The translations under genes and the position numbers were made by a program. The notes beneath the pieces were generated by a model. That model ran no database searches, was not told where the DNA came from, and saw only the letters and a program-made list of their open reading frames with translations. 64,000 nucleotides of DNA from Chitinophaga arvensicola (lineage in GTDB: Bacteria > Bacteroidota > Bacteroidia > Chitinophagales > Chitinophagaceae), in NCBI RefSeq assembly GCF_900110835.1, contig NZ_FOJG01000001.1, positions 1,623,022-1,687,021 of the forward strand, read 5' to 3'. Of the stretch, positions 17,361 through 26,410 are shown one piece after another; within the stretch, counting starts at the first letter, position 1, and the number at the start of each line of letters is the position of its first letter.

Positions 17361-17519
17361 GTGCACAATTACTTTATTTCGGGTCTTAATTTTGAAGAGT
17401 ACATTACTCATATATTACAGATCTCTAAAGTACCATCGTTCTTGATCAGCGTTTTCCCAACATATACCTTATTGCACTATGTCCGTCGTCAGGGGCATGG
17501 TGATGTAAAGATATCCTGA
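17361..17519 (+). CDS. Candidate 52-residue small protein (GTG start)
   Basis: In the 436-bp gap before eboA, a GTG-started frame encodes 52 residues (begins VHNYFISGLNFEEYITHILQ when Val is written) and stops inside the first of two hairpins. Its composition is protein-like, with aromatic and hydrophobic residues spaced as in a folded peptide. No strong ribosome-binding site is seen, and an overlapping 37-codon ATG frame also exists. The same stretch could instead be a non-coding RNA ending at the hairpins. I do not recognise it. Confidence 0.3.
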   Translation: MHNYFISGLNFEEYITHILQISKVPSFLISVFPTYTLLHYVRRQGHGDVKIS

Positions 17520-17536
17520 TGTATAATCAGGTTTTA
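17515..17536 (+). terminator. Hairpin, possible terminator of a small transcript
   Basis: CCTGAT, loop gtata, ATCAGG, then TTTTAG. It overlaps the stop codon of the candidate small protein. Confidence 0.45.
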
Positions 17537-17548
17537 GAATGGCGGAAG

Positions 17549-17575
17549 GAGAGGCAGTAATGCCTCTCTTTTATT
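17549..17575 (+). terminator. Second hairpin terminator before eboA
   Basis: GAGAGGCA, loop gtaa, TGCCTCTC, then TTTTATTTT: a compact stem with a T tract. It suggests a transcript ends here, either the FG-GAP gene or a small RNA or small gene in the gap. Confidence 0.7.
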
Positions 17576-17722
17576 TTGGGTATACCGCTCGTTCAACAGC
17601 TGATGTGAGCGCTTTCATCGCTATTTTTTGCCATCTATCATAAAAAAGTGTCAGAATTAAGAGAATCCCATTATTACGGGTTAATTTTATTGGGAAATCA
17701 GCATTATTAGTTTAAACAGGAT

Positions 17723-18622
17723 ATGTCAGTGGCTGAATATGTATACGATCAGGATAAAGTGAGCAAGCTGCTTAGTACGATCATCAGGAACAACGGTAAC
17801 GAAAAAGCAAATACCTGGCTGCAACAGCGATTGCAATTACAGCAGCAAACCGGTGCCATCCCGCAGTTCAATCAGACTTTCACAGCTATTCCACGCTTCA
17901 CAGGTAAGGAGATTATAAAAGTTTCCGCAGAGGAAAATGAATTGCTTCAACAACTACTTCCTTCATTTTTCGTACATGGGTGGACGTTAGACCGGCTCGT
18001 AAGGGTCTGGTGGTTATTGCAATTACCCGTTACAGATAAATCCGCATACCTCGGGGTATTGGAGAACCTGTTTAATGCTGCCGAAATGAATGAGCTGGCG
18101 GCTTTGTACAGTGCGCTTCCATTGCTGCCATGGCCGGAAGAATGGACAGGCCGTACTTCAGAAGGCATCAGGTCCAATATCGGGATTGTACAGGAAGCCA
18201 TCATGCTCCATAACCCATATCCGGCAAAATACCTCAGTGAACCTGCCTGGAACCAGCTGGTGATGAAGGCCATTTTCACGGATAAACCGCTGCATCTCAT
18301 CACCGGACTGGATGAAAGAGCCAATGCAGCCCTGGTAGCTATCCTGGTGGATTTTGCCCATGAACGCTGGGCCGCCGGAAGAACCCTGGATCCCATGCAA
18401 TGGCGCATCCTTGTGAATTTTGTAAACGACGATAACTTTGCAGATATCACCCGCATCTGGCACTCTTTAAACAGTGTGGAAAAAGAAGCGGCAGCACTGG
18501 TATGCGCACAATGCAATTATGCGCCTGCCAAAGCTTTGCTGGCCACTTCACCGGAACTGCAGGCAGAAACAGAGAATGGCCGGCTGACCTGGGAAGTACT
18601 GGCACAGAAAATAATTAAATAA
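17723..18622 (+). CDS. eboA: EboA domain protein
   Basis: A 299-residue soluble protein placed first in an ebo cluster. It has no signal peptide and appears largely helical, with many Leu and Trp residues (LVRVWWLLQLP, DFAHERWAAGR). The biochemical role of EboA is unknown. In cyanobacteria the ebo cluster has been linked to moving a scytonemin precursor across the inner membrane. The identification rests on length, the surrounding order (TatD hydrolase, UbiA-like protein, dehydroquinate synthase-like protein, EboE, phosphatase-like EboF) and overall resemblance. The next gene begins 24 bp downstream. Confidence 0.88.
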   Translation: MSVAEYVYDQDKVSKLLSTIIRNNGNEKANTWLQQRLQLQQQTGAIPQFNQTFTAIPRFTGKEIIKVSAEENELLQQLLPSFFVHGWTLDRLVRVWWLLQLPVTDKSAYLGVLENLFNAAEMNELAALYSALPLLPWPEEWTGRTSEGIRSNIGIVQEAIMLHNPYPAKYLSEPAWNQLVMKAIFTDKPLHLITGLDERANAALVAILVDFAHERWAAGRTLDPMQWRILVNFVNDDNFADITRIWHSLNSVEKEAAALVCAQCNYAPAKALLATSPELQAETENGRLTWEVLAQKIIK

Positions 18623-18646
18623 TTTTCATTAATAAATTGATCAGAT

Positions 18647-19633
18647 ATGTGCGGAATCCACGATTTAACGGAAAAAGACCTCCAACCACTCACCTATAGC
18701 CCCGCTTATCTTAATAAAATTAAGGGCATGCGCTTCTTCGATCCGCATGTGCATATGACCGCCCGTACCACGGACGATTACCAGGCGATGGCCGATGCCG
18801 GCGTTGTAGCCATTATCGAACCCGCATTCTGGTTAGGACAGCCAAGAACCGGCGTAGATACCTTCCGGGATTACTTCAGCAGCCTGTTGGGCTGGGAACG
18901 CTTCCGTGCCTCCCAGTTCGGTATTAAGCACTACTGCACCATTGGCCTCAATTCAAAAGAAGCCAATAACGAAAAGCTCGCAGAAGCTGTGATGGAAATA
19001 CTGCCACAGTTCATCTATAAAGAAGGCGTAGTAGGCGTCGGCGAAATCGGTTTCGATGACCAGACCCCGCTGGAAGAAAAATATTACCGCGCACAACTGG
19101 AACTGGCAAAGGAAGCCGGTTTACCTGTACAGATACACACTCCCCACCGCGATAAGAAAAAAGGTACCCAACGTAGCATGGATATCGCACTCGAGCATGG
19201 GTTGGAACCTCACATGATCATTGTAGACCATAATAACGAAGAAACAGTGAAAGAAGTGCTGGATCGTGGCTTCTGGGCTGCATTTACCATCTATCCGTTT
19301 ACCAAAATGGGCAATGAACGCATGGTAGCCGTGGTAAAACAGTACGGAAGTGAGCGTATTATGGTGAATTCCGCTGCAGACTGGGGTATCAGCGATCCCC
19401 TGGCTGTTCCTAAGACCGCCGCTTTAATGCACGAAAGTGGTATTGACTTGAATGACATTCATTTGGTAACTTACACCAATGCTGTAAAAGCCTTTGCTCA
19501 GAGCGGCCAGATTAATGAAGCGGATTTTGATGTAGCAGCAAATATTGATCAAAGTGAGAAATTTAACGGAAGCTCTATTTTACGCGGAGGCCAACAGCCC
19601 CGAATTGATAAAAACACGACCATCATCCGGTAA
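18647..19633 (+). CDS. eboB: TatD family metal-dependent hydrolase EboB
   Basis: A 328-residue amidohydrolase-fold enzyme. Metal and catalytic residues: DPHVH at 32-36 (His34, His36), Glu133 in GVGEIGFD, His164 and His167 in QIHTPH, the VDHNN stretch near His195, and Asp245 in SAADWG. This is the full TatD set, so it should be active; the substrate is unknown. It sits between eboA and eboC with short gaps (24 and 54 bp), consistent with one eboABC transcript. Confidence 0.93.
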   Translation: MCGIHDLTEKDLQPLTYSPAYLNKIKGMRFFDPHVHMTARTTDDYQAMADAGVVAIIEPAFWLGQPRTGVDTFRDYFSSLLGWERFRASQFGIKHYCTIGLNSKEANNEKLAEAVMEILPQFIYKEGVVGVGEIGFDDQTPLEEKYYRAQLELAKEAGLPVQIHTPHRDKKKGTQRSMDIALEHGLEPHMIIVDHNNEETVKEVLDRGFWAAFTIYPFTKMGNERMVAVVKQYGSERIMVNSAADWGISDPLAVPKTAALMHESGIDLNDIHLVTYTNAVKAFAQSGQINEADFDVAANIDQSEKFNGSSILRGGQQPRIDKNTTIIR

Positions 19634-19687
19634 TGGCCTGACAGATTCGTCTCTGCTGGCAATGAACCATGAAAACCTAATTACACG

Positions 19688-20608
19688 GTGAGTTATATTG
19701 TTAGCAAATTGATCGGATATCTGCGCCTGATGCGACCAGCCAATATCGTTACTGCCATTGCAGATATATTGGCAGGCGTTGCTGTTTCAGGGTATTTTAT
19801 AAATGTTTCGCTTAGTACTGTCACACTGGATTTTTCCCTTCCGGTGGTATGTCTCTGCCTCGCTACTATCGGCTTATATGGCGGCGGCGTTGTATTCAAT
19901 GATGTATTTGATGCCACACTGGATAGCACCGAGCGCCCCGAAAGGCCCATTCCCAGTGGCGTTATTTCAAAAACACAGGCTATTATACTGGGCAGTTACC
20001 TGCTGCTGGTAGGCATTCTCGCCGCATTTTCAGTAGGACGCCTCACCGGCTATGCCGGCTGGCTGGCCATCGGTGTAGCCGCCAGTGCATTGATCTACGA
20101 TAAATGGGGAAAACACCAGGAGTTCCTGGGGCCTTTTAACATGGGACTTTGCCGGGGCCTTAATCTGCTTCTCGGCATCAGTATTGTGCCGGAAGTATTA
20201 CAAACACACTGGTGGATGGGTTTCATCCCTATCCTCTACATTGCTGCAGTAACCAACATCAGCAGAGGTGAAGTACATGGAGGTAGTGTGAAAAGTCTGC
20301 GCCTTACTGCCCTTTGCTACGCGGCCGTATACATTACCATGGGCGTAATGGCTTACCTGCATCACCGGATCTGGCTGGCATTGCCATTTATCGCGTTGTT
20401 TATCATCATGATCAATGTGCCCCTGTTCCGGGCCATGAAAAATCCTTCCGGACCCAATATCGGGAAAGCCGTGAAAGGAGGCATCATTGCGCTGATTGCC
20501 ATGAATGCCGCATGGGTGGCTGCTTTTGCCACACTGCCCTTTGCGATTGCCGTTATCTTACTTTTACCTATCTCGATGGTACTTGGGAAACTCTTCCCGG
20601 TAACATAG
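19688..20608 (+). CDS. eboC: UbiA-like prenyltransferase EboC
   Basis: A 306-residue membrane protein with about eight or nine helices, starting at GTG. The first Asp-rich motif of UbiA enzymes, NDVFDATLD, is at 71-79 and RPIPSG at 86-91. At the place where UbiA enzymes carry a second Asp-rich motif I read ISRGEVHGGS, without Asp, so the catalytic chemistry may differ or be lost. In the ebo cluster it is thought to help build or carry a lipid- or metabolite-linked intermediate. It is the last gene of the eboABC half and ends at a bidirectional terminator. Confidence 0.92.
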   Translation: MSYIVSKLIGYLRLMRPANIVTAIADILAGVAVSGYFINVSLSTVTLDFSLPVVCLCLATIGLYGGGVVFNDVFDATLDSTERPERPIPSGVISKTQAIILGSYLLLVGILAAFSVGRLTGYAGWLAIGVAASALIYDKWGKHQEFLGPFNMGLCRGLNLLLGISIVPEVLQTHWWMGFIPILYIAAVTNISRGEVHGGSVKSLRLTALCYAAVYITMGVMAYLHHRIWLALPFIALFIIMINVPLFRAMKNPSGPNIGKAVKGGIIALIAMNAAWVAAFATLPFAIAVILLLPISMVLGKLFPVT

Positions 20609-20617
20609 TATACTTTT

Positions 20618-20659
20618 ATCATTGGCTTCCTGGCTGAATCTGCGAGGGAAGCCAATGAT
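20618..20659. terminator. Bidirectional terminator between eboC and response regulator
   Basis: ATCATTGGCTTCC pairs perfectly over 13 bp with GGAAGCCAATGAT across a 16-base loop. It lies between convergent stop codons (20608 and 20665) and isolates eboABC from the regulator pair. Confidence 0.85.
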
Positions 20660-20664
20660 GTCTT

Positions 20665-21300
20665 TCAGACAATACCTCTTTTCATTGCTTCCTTTACTAG
20701 TCCTGCGGTATTTTTTACCGCCAGTTTTTGCGTGAGATTCAACCGGTGTGTTTCCACGGTGCGTAAACTGATGAACAGTTGCTCCGCAATTTCCTGGTTG
20801 GAATGCTCTTCTGCAATCAGTTTCAGGATTTCTTTTTCTCTGCGGGTGAGTGGAATTTCAAATACGGTGCGCTTTTGCCCGGTGATTACTTCGTTCAGCA
20901 GCTGTTGCTGGATCACATCATCGAGAAACTGTTCCCCGGCATGTACCCGCTCTATAGCACGGATCAGCTTTTCCGGATCGGTGTTTTTGAGCAGGTAGCC
21001 GGTAGCGCCGTTACGCAGCATCTGTTTGATGTAATGAGATTCCATAAAGCTGCTCAGCGCAATGATCCGGATACCCGGGTGCGCTTTGCTGACCTGTTTG
21101 CAGAGTGAGATGCCGTCGATTTCCGGCATCTGTATATCCAGCAGTAATACATCCGGTTGCACCAGCGGCAGCGCTGCCATCAGTTCGGCCGCCACATTAT
21201 TTTCATACACCACGGAGATGTGCGGATAAGGCGCCAGCATGGCTTTGAGTCCGCTGATCACAAGCAGGTGATCGTCCGTTATAGCCAGTTTGATATGCAT
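20665..21300 (-). CDS. NarL/LuxR-type response regulator
   Basis: A 211-residue response regulator. Receiver domain with acidic pocket DD at 9-10 and phospho-acceptor Asp55 in VLLLDIQMPEIDG. LuxR/GerE helix-turn-helix near 145-205: LTRREKEILKLIAEEHSNQEIAEQLF then RTVETHRLNL. It is the partner of the kinase encoded 11 bp upstream on the same strand. The pair lies inside the ebo cluster on the opposite strand, so ebo genes are obvious candidate targets, but no binding site was identified. Confidence 0.95.
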   Translation of the reverse strand: MHIKLAITDDHLLVISGLKAMLAPYPHISVVYENNVAAELMAALPLVQPDVLLLDIQMPEIDGISLCKQVSKAHPGIRIIALSSFMESHYIKQMLRNGATGYLLKNTDPEKLIRAIERVHAGEQFLDDVIQQQLLNEVITGQKRTVFEIPLTRREKEILKLIAEEHSNQEIAEQLFISLRTVETHRLNLTQKLAVKNTAGLVKEAMKRGIV

Positions 21301-21311
21301 ATGAGGTAAAA

Positions 21312-23300
21312 TTAAAAGACGGCTTCCATTTCCGTTAGCTGCATAATGGCAATATTGAATTCAATGTATGCCGTGGTGCCGCATCCGGGAGTGGCCGTCA
21401 GTGTTAAATGTCCGTTTAATGATTTGATCCGGGCGCGCAGGTTTTTTAATCCCATCCCGGCGGTATTATGGGCGCTGTTTTCAAACCCCACCCCATTATC
21501 TTCTACGGTAATGGTAAGTAGTTGCTCATGCCCGGTGAGTTGTACCAGGGCTGTTGTGGCATGTGCATGTTTGATAATGTTGTTGATCAGTTCCTGTACG
21601 ATCCTGTATACGGTCAGTTCAAAATTACCCCTGAACCGTTGGATATCACCGGAAGTATAAAAGCTGATATTTAGTTTCCGGGAATGACTCACATTCCGGC
21701 AGAATAATTCCAGTGCGCCTGCTAAGCCCATCCGGGAAAGGATGTCGGGCATCAGGTTATGCGCGGTTTTGCGTACTTCGCCGATGGCGTCGTCCAGCAT
21801 ACCCAGGGCATGATGAAAGCCTTTATCCTGCTGCAGAAATGTAAGTTCATATTTCAGCGCGCAGAAATGCATTTTCACAGCCGATAATAATCCACCTACG
21901 CCATCGTGCAGGTCTTTCGACAAACGGGTTCGCTCTTTTTCTTCTCCCTGCATCATGGCTTCCAGCACCTGCAATGTTTTTTCTATTTCCATGGTTTGCA
22001 GCTGCTGTTCCTGCAAATGATGGCGATGTATGAGTTTCTGCCATACCAGGAAGGACGCGATGAGCAGCATTACCACACCCGTGAGGAAGAAACCGATCCA
22101 TTTATTTTTCCGTTGCAGCAGCAGGTCTTTCTGGATCAGCTCCAGTTTTTTTTCGGCCAGATCCCTGTCTTTTTTCTCCGACTGGTATTGCATTTCCAGT
22201 TGTTGTACGTTGCTGCGGGTGGCATCGCCTACCAGGGAATCGTTTAGCTGTTCATAAGCTTTACGCAGCTGGAAGGCCTGCCGGTACTGGTGTTGGGCCG
22301 CCTGGTTGTCTGATGCGGCCAGGTAGGCGCGTCGGAGGAAATCTCCCGAAAAATACAGGCGGGCGAGGGCAATAGTTTTACGCAGGTAGATATCGGCCGC
22401 TGCATATTTTCCGTCCTGGTAAAGTGCTTTTGCATAGCCCATGTAAAGCTGCATCCGGTTCTCCGGCCCGGGGTCATCCACGGAAATCAGGAGTGCTTTT
22501 TCATAGGTGCGCAATGATTGTTCGGACTGGGACAGATCGGCATAGGCGCGGCCGGTGGCGGTGAGCGCATTCAGTACCAGCAGGCTGTCGCCCTTTTCCC
22601 TGCCCAGTTCCAGGGCGCGTTTAAAATACCTGCTGGCGGCAGATGGGTTCCCCTGCTGGCTTTTGCATTCTCCCAGGTTCAGCAGTGCGGTGGCCATCAG
22701 GGAAGTATGTTGCAGCTGGCGGCCATATTCATAAGCCTGTGCCGCATAGGTGGTTCCTTTTTTTACATCTCCCAGGGAGATAAAAACAGCAGAAAGGTAA
22801 TGAAGGATCATACCGGCGCCGATGCTGTCTTTCACGGCTTCGGCCAGCTTCAGTGCTTCAAGGTAGGCGCTGGCGGCCGCAGGGAAATTGGCCATCTGCT
22901 GGTATTCCATCCCGCAGTAACTAAGTGCCCTCGACTGGTTGAGCGTATCTTTCAGGGAGGTATAAATGAGCACGGCCTGCTGCAGCATGAACAAGGACTG
23001 GCGGTACTCGCCCCGCATATCCTGGATATACATATAATAGCAGGCAAAATCGGCCACGCCTTTATGATAGTTCAGCTGCCGGCTGATACGTAAAGCGCGC
23101 ATGAAAACAGCTGCCGACTTATCCAGTTGATACGGAAACAACTGACAGCCATAGCTGATCAAAGCCTTTACCTGGTTACTGTCTGGCGGCTGCCGGTTAA
23201 TCGTCTGTAAGACACTATCGGCTGCCAAAGAACGTTCTGCCTTTAAAGCGCCGGTACCGGAAATCGAAATACAACAAACAAAAAGTAATATTCTCAACAT
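21312..23300 (-). CDS. TPR-containing sensor histidine kinase (HisKA_3 type)
   Basis: About 662 residues from the ATG at 23300. I prefer this to the frame's earlier start at 23447 because it gives a signal peptide (LRILLFVCCISISGTGALKA). An outside region with several TPR repeats (about 80-350) leads to one membrane helix (about 401-420, IGFFLTGVVMLLIASFLVW), a coiled coil, the phospho-acceptor His near 465 in KDLHDGVGG and a HATPase domain (QELINNIIKHA, EDNGVGF, GMGLKNLRARI). It pairs with the LuxR-type regulator just downstream. The periplasmic TPR domain suggests protein or peptide sensing. Confidence 0.94.
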   Translation of the reverse strand: MLRILLFVCCISISGTGALKAERSLAADSVLQTINRQPPDSNQVKALISYGCQLFPYQLDKSAAVFMRALRISRQLNYHKGVADFACYYMYIQDMRGEYRQSLFMLQQAVLIYTSLKDTLNQSRALSYCGMEYQQMANFPAAASAYLEALKLAEAVKDSIGAGMILHYLSAVFISLGDVKKGTTYAAQAYEYGRQLQHTSLMATALLNLGECKSQQGNPSAASRYFKRALELGREKGDSLLVLNALTATGRAYADLSQSEQSLRTYEKALLISVDDPGPENRMQLYMGYAKALYQDGKYAAADIYLRKTIALARLYFSGDFLRRAYLAASDNQAAQHQYRQAFQLRKAYEQLNDSLVGDATRSNVQQLEMQYQSEKKDRDLAEKKLELIQKDLLLQRKNKWIGFFLTGVVMLLIASFLVWQKLIHRHHLQEQQLQTMEIEKTLQVLEAMMQGEEKERTRLSKDLHDGVGGLLSAVKMHFCALKYELTFLQQDKGFHHALGMLDDAIGEVRKTAHNLMPDILSRMGLAGALELFCRNVSHSRKLNISFYTSGDIQRFRGNFELTVYRIVQELINNIIKHAHATTALVQLTGHEQLLTITVEDNGVGFENSAHNTAGMGLKNLRARIKSLNGHLTLTATPGCGTTAYIEFNIAIMQLTEMEAVF

Positions 23301-23803
23301 TTCTGATACACTTTTACAACCCTGCGGTTGTCTTGTTAATAATCCCGTGTTTATTGGTCTGCACAACAATGAATAGCCCGGCCGGCAATAGCCTATATAG
23401 CTATAACCCGCCATCGCAGCGCGTGACAAATGCTCAGCATGCAACAAAAGATGTGGAAAACCACCGATGTTACAGGGGTAACAGCAGGGGAAGGCGCCCC
23501 GCTTTTTTGGTCAAACAATTTATTTTCTGGCTGAAAAAGGAACGCTCCTTTTTTCAGTGATATAAAGTTCTGCATTTCTGTTTTAATACGCAACCCGGTA
23601 TGGGATGAACGGAAAGGAAAAGGAGTTCCCGGTAGAGGAAGATGCGTTGAAATATTGATTGGTAAAGCATTTGTAGACGAACGGTATCTGTCAGTAGAAC
23701 TACGCAAAATGTAAAATAGCGGTTTATACCGTAGTATAAATCCCGGAAAACAGGTTCCTTTGCATACCGATAAATTGATTCTACAGTCTAACCCCAAAAA
23801 AAC
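23301..23803. other. Gap between histidine kinase and eboD, no clear gene
   Basis: About 500 bp. Frames on both strands here have no recognisable protein content. A hairpin CTGAAAAAGGA-acgc-TCCTTTTTTCAG lies at 23531-23557. The stretch must hold the kinase promoter (minus strand), and its right end carries a plus-strand terminator. Confidence 0.45.
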
Positions 23804-23827
23804 AGGCTCCGTTCACGGAGCCTTTTT
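23804..23827 (+). terminator. Terminator-like hairpin upstream of eboD
   Basis: AGGCTCCG, loop ttca, CGGAGCCT, then TTTT. It is oriented for plus-strand transcription and lies 77 bp before eboD, where no upstream plus-strand gene exists. It may insulate eboDEF or act as an attenuator. Confidence 0.65.
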
Positions 23828-23903
23828 AATGTGAAAAATCACGTTTTTCTATGTACTTTTAAAGGCTATAGTTTTTTTAAGTTTAGATGATGCGGATTTA
23901 GCC

Positions 23904-25058
23904 ATGGAATATATTCAACAAAATTTCAATGTCAACTTTTCTTACGGTGTTTTCTTCAGCAGTAATTTATTCGATCCTGCCAACACCTGTTTAGCTACCT
24001 TCCTGGAATCAAAAGCAGAGGATGCATACGTTAAGAAATTATTAGTTATTCTGGATGGTGGTGTGGCGGCACATCACCCGCAACTGACCCAACAGATCAG
24101 CCGTTATTTTGAGCAGGTGCGCGGTTTTCAGCTGGCGCCTGAAATTATTACCATTCCCGGAGGCGAGGGTGTGAAAAACGATCTGCCCCTGCTTTTTAGC
24201 CTGGTGGATGCCATTGATAAATATGGTATCGACCGCCATTCCTATGTGATTGGTGTAGGCGGAGGATCTCTCCTGGACCTGGTAGGATTTGCAGCCGCTA
24301 TTTCCCACCGGGGGGTAAAACACATCCGGATTCCTACTACCGTGCTTTCACAGAATGATTCCGGTGTAGGGGTAAAAAACGGCGTAAACTATAAGGGGAA
24401 GAAAAATTTCCTGGGTTCCTTTGCGCCGCCGGCCGCCGTGTTCAACGACCCGGTATTTCTGACCACCCTTGATTCGCGCGACTGGCGCTCCGGGATGGTG
24501 GAAGCAGTGAAAGTAGCCCTCATTAAAGACGCTGCTTTCTTTAACCGGATCGAAGCTGATTCGGTGGCACTCACCGCAGGTGATATGGCCGCTATGCACT
24601 ACCTGATTTACCGTTGTGCAGAATTACATGTGCAACACATCGGAGGCGCCGGAGATCCGTTTGAAAGCGGCTCTTCCCGTCCGCTCGATTTTGGTCACTG
24701 GAGCGCGCATAAACTGGAACAACTCACCAACTTCGAACTACGTCATGGAGAGGCGGTGTCTATCGGCATCGCAGTAGACAGCGTATATTCCTACCTGTTA
24801 GGATGGCTATCTGAATCCGATATGCAGCGGATCCTCACCGTATTGAAAAATATGCAGTTGCCGGTATGGCATCCATTGCTGGAAAAGCAGAACGGACAAC
24901 CTTCTCCCGTGGTAGCAGGACTGGAAGAATTCCGCGAACATCTCGGCGGAAGATTAACTATTTCGCTGTTACGCGAAGTAGGTAAAGGAGAAGAAGTACA
25001 CGAAATGGACCTGGATCTTTTATACAAAGCGGTAGAGATCTGCAAAAATAATCAGTAA
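23904..25058 (+). CDS. eboD: 3-dehydroquinate synthase-like protein EboD
   Basis: A 384-residue member of the sugar-phosphate cyclase superfamily. NAD-binding GVGGGSLLDLVGFAAA around 117-132, GMVEAVKVALI with Glu200, DFGHWSAHKLE at 262-272 (His265, His269) and RHGEAVSIG at 280-288 (His281). These include the metal ligands of dehydroquinate synthase, so catalysis is plausible. In ebo clusters it is not the housekeeping aroB. It opens the second half of the cluster; its TAA overlaps the eboE ATG by one base. Confidence 0.93.
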   Translation: MEYIQQNFNVNFSYGVFFSSNLFDPANTCLATFLESKAEDAYVKKLLVILDGGVAAHHPQLTQQISRYFEQVRGFQLAPEIITIPGGEGVKNDLPLLFSLVDAIDKYGIDRHSYVIGVGGGSLLDLVGFAAAISHRGVKHIRIPTTVLSQNDSGVGVKNGVNYKGKKNFLGSFAPPAAVFNDPVFLTTLDSRDWRSGMVEAVKVALIKDAAFFNRIEADSVALTAGDMAAMHYLIYRCAELHVQHIGGAGDPFESGSSRPLDFGHWSAHKLEQLTNFELRHGEAVSIGIAVDSVYSYLLGWLSESDMQRILTVLKNMQLPVWHPLLEKQNGQPSPVVAGLEEFREHLGGRLTISLLREVGKGEEVHEMDLDLLYKAVEICKNNQ

Positions 25059-26269
25059 TGAAAACAGCTGTAGGACATCTTACGTACTGTACAAATATTC
25101 ATTCCGGCGAAAACTGGAACGATCATTTTGCACAGCTCAAAAAGTTTATACCTGCCATTAAGCAACAGGTATCACCGGATCAGCCTTTTGGCATCGGGCT
25201 CCGGCTCGCGAATACTGCCAGCCTGGAACTGAGTAAGGAAGAAAACCTGAAAGCATTTCAGCAATGGCTGAAAGCAGAAGATTGCTATGTATTTACCATG
25301 AATGGTTTCCCTTATGGTGGATTCCATAACGTAGTGGTAAAAGACCAGGTACATGCACCCGACTGGACCAGCGCCGACCGTGTAGCATATTCTATCCGTT
25401 TATTCAGGATACTGGCGGCCTTACTGCCGGAAGGTATGGAAGGCGGTATTTCCACCAATCCGCTCGGATACAAACATTGGTGCAACCGTTGTGAAGCAGA
25501 TAAAAACGCCTATACGGAAACCGCTACGCTGAATATGTTGCAGGTACTGGAACAACTGGTACGCACCCATCGCAGCGGCGGTCCGTTGATGCACCTCGAT
25601 ATAGAACCGGAACCGGATGGAATGATGGAAAATACCAGTGAATATATCAGCTGGTATTTCGATAACTTATTACCCGCAGGTATTCCGTTTATAAAAGATA
25701 AATTTAACATTGCCGACGACCAGGAAGCTGCTGATATCATCAAATCGCATATTCAGTTGTGCTACGATGTTTGTCACTTTGCACTGGTATACGAAGCGCC
25801 GCAGCGTGTTATTGAACGTATGCAGCATCACGGGCTGAAGATCGGCAAACTGCAGATCAGCGCCGCGTTGAAAGCCGATATGCCGGCAGATCTTTCCACA
25901 CGCCGCGAGGTAACAGACGCCTTCCGTAAGTTCAATGAACCGGTATACCTGCACCAGGTGATCGCCAAAAAGAACGACGGTACTTTTATCCATTATCCGG
26001 ATTTGCCGGAAGCATTGGCAGATGAGGAAAATGCAGCTGTCAACGAATGGCGCTCACATTTCCATGTGCCCGTTTTTTTGGATAAATTTGGGGTATTACA
26101 ATCTACACAGGAAGATATTAAACAAGTGCTTGCCTTACAGCGGCAAGCGCCTTTTACAGCACATATGGAAGCGGAAACATACACCTGGGACGTATTACCA
26201 CCTGCCCTGAAGCAGGAAATGTCCTTATCCGTTTCCCGTGAACTGAATTGGATAAAGGAACAGTTGTAA
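25058..26269 (+). CDS. eboE: Metabolite traffic protein EboE
   Basis: A 403-residue TIM-barrel-like protein of the EboE family. Recognisable parts: HLTYCTNIHSGENW at the start, the VFTMNGFPYGGFH segment near 85-97, HLDIEPEPDGM near 174-184 and YDVCHFALVYE near 233-243. Acidic and His residues at strand ends suggest a sugar-isomerase-type metal site, but no reaction is established. Translation is coupled to eboD by a one-base overlap (TAATG). It is followed by an unusual 77-bp hairpin before eboF. Confidence 0.92.
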   Translation: MKTAVGHLTYCTNIHSGENWNDHFAQLKKFIPAIKQQVSPDQPFGIGLRLANTASLELSKEENLKAFQQWLKAEDCYVFTMNGFPYGGFHNVVVKDQVHAPDWTSADRVAYSIRLFRILAALLPEGMEGGISTNPLGYKHWCNRCEADKNAYTETATLNMLQVLEQLVRTHRSGGPLMHLDIEPEPDGMMENTSEYISWYFDNLLPAGIPFIKDKFNIADDQEAADIIKSHIQLCYDVCHFALVYEAPQRVIERMQHHGLKIGKLQISAALKADMPADLSTRREVTDAFRKFNEPVYLHQVIAKKNDGTFIHYPDLPEALADEENAAVNEWRSHFHVPVFLDKFGVLQSTQEDIKQVLALQRQAPFTAHMEAETYTWDVLPPALKQEMSLSVSRELNWIKEQL

Positions 26270-26346
26270 GCTTTTGAGGAGTTGGTCTTTAGCGGATGGG
26301 GATATACACCATAAACACAAATAGCGAAAGACCAGCTACCAAAAGC
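26270..26346 (+). repeat. Long imperfect hairpin between eboE and eboF
   Basis: The left arm 26270-26293 (starts GCTTTTG, ends GGTCTTTAGC) pairs with the right arm 26323-26346 (GCGAAAGACC to AAAAGC) with few mismatches around a 29-base loop. There is no T tract, so it is not a standard terminator. It could be a REP-like palindromic element or an RNA-stability structure. Confidence 0.6.
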
Positions 26347-26410
26347 CGTCTTGGAATTGTCCACCCGGTATTATAGCTTTATGCCGGAAATAGTAACGGC
26401 GATAGAATCT

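Noticed and set aside
23393..23797. 134-codon minus-strand frame between the kinase and eboD
   Set aside because: The composition is unlike a folded protein, no start context is seen, and the frame would begin inside the arm region of the eboD-side terminator.
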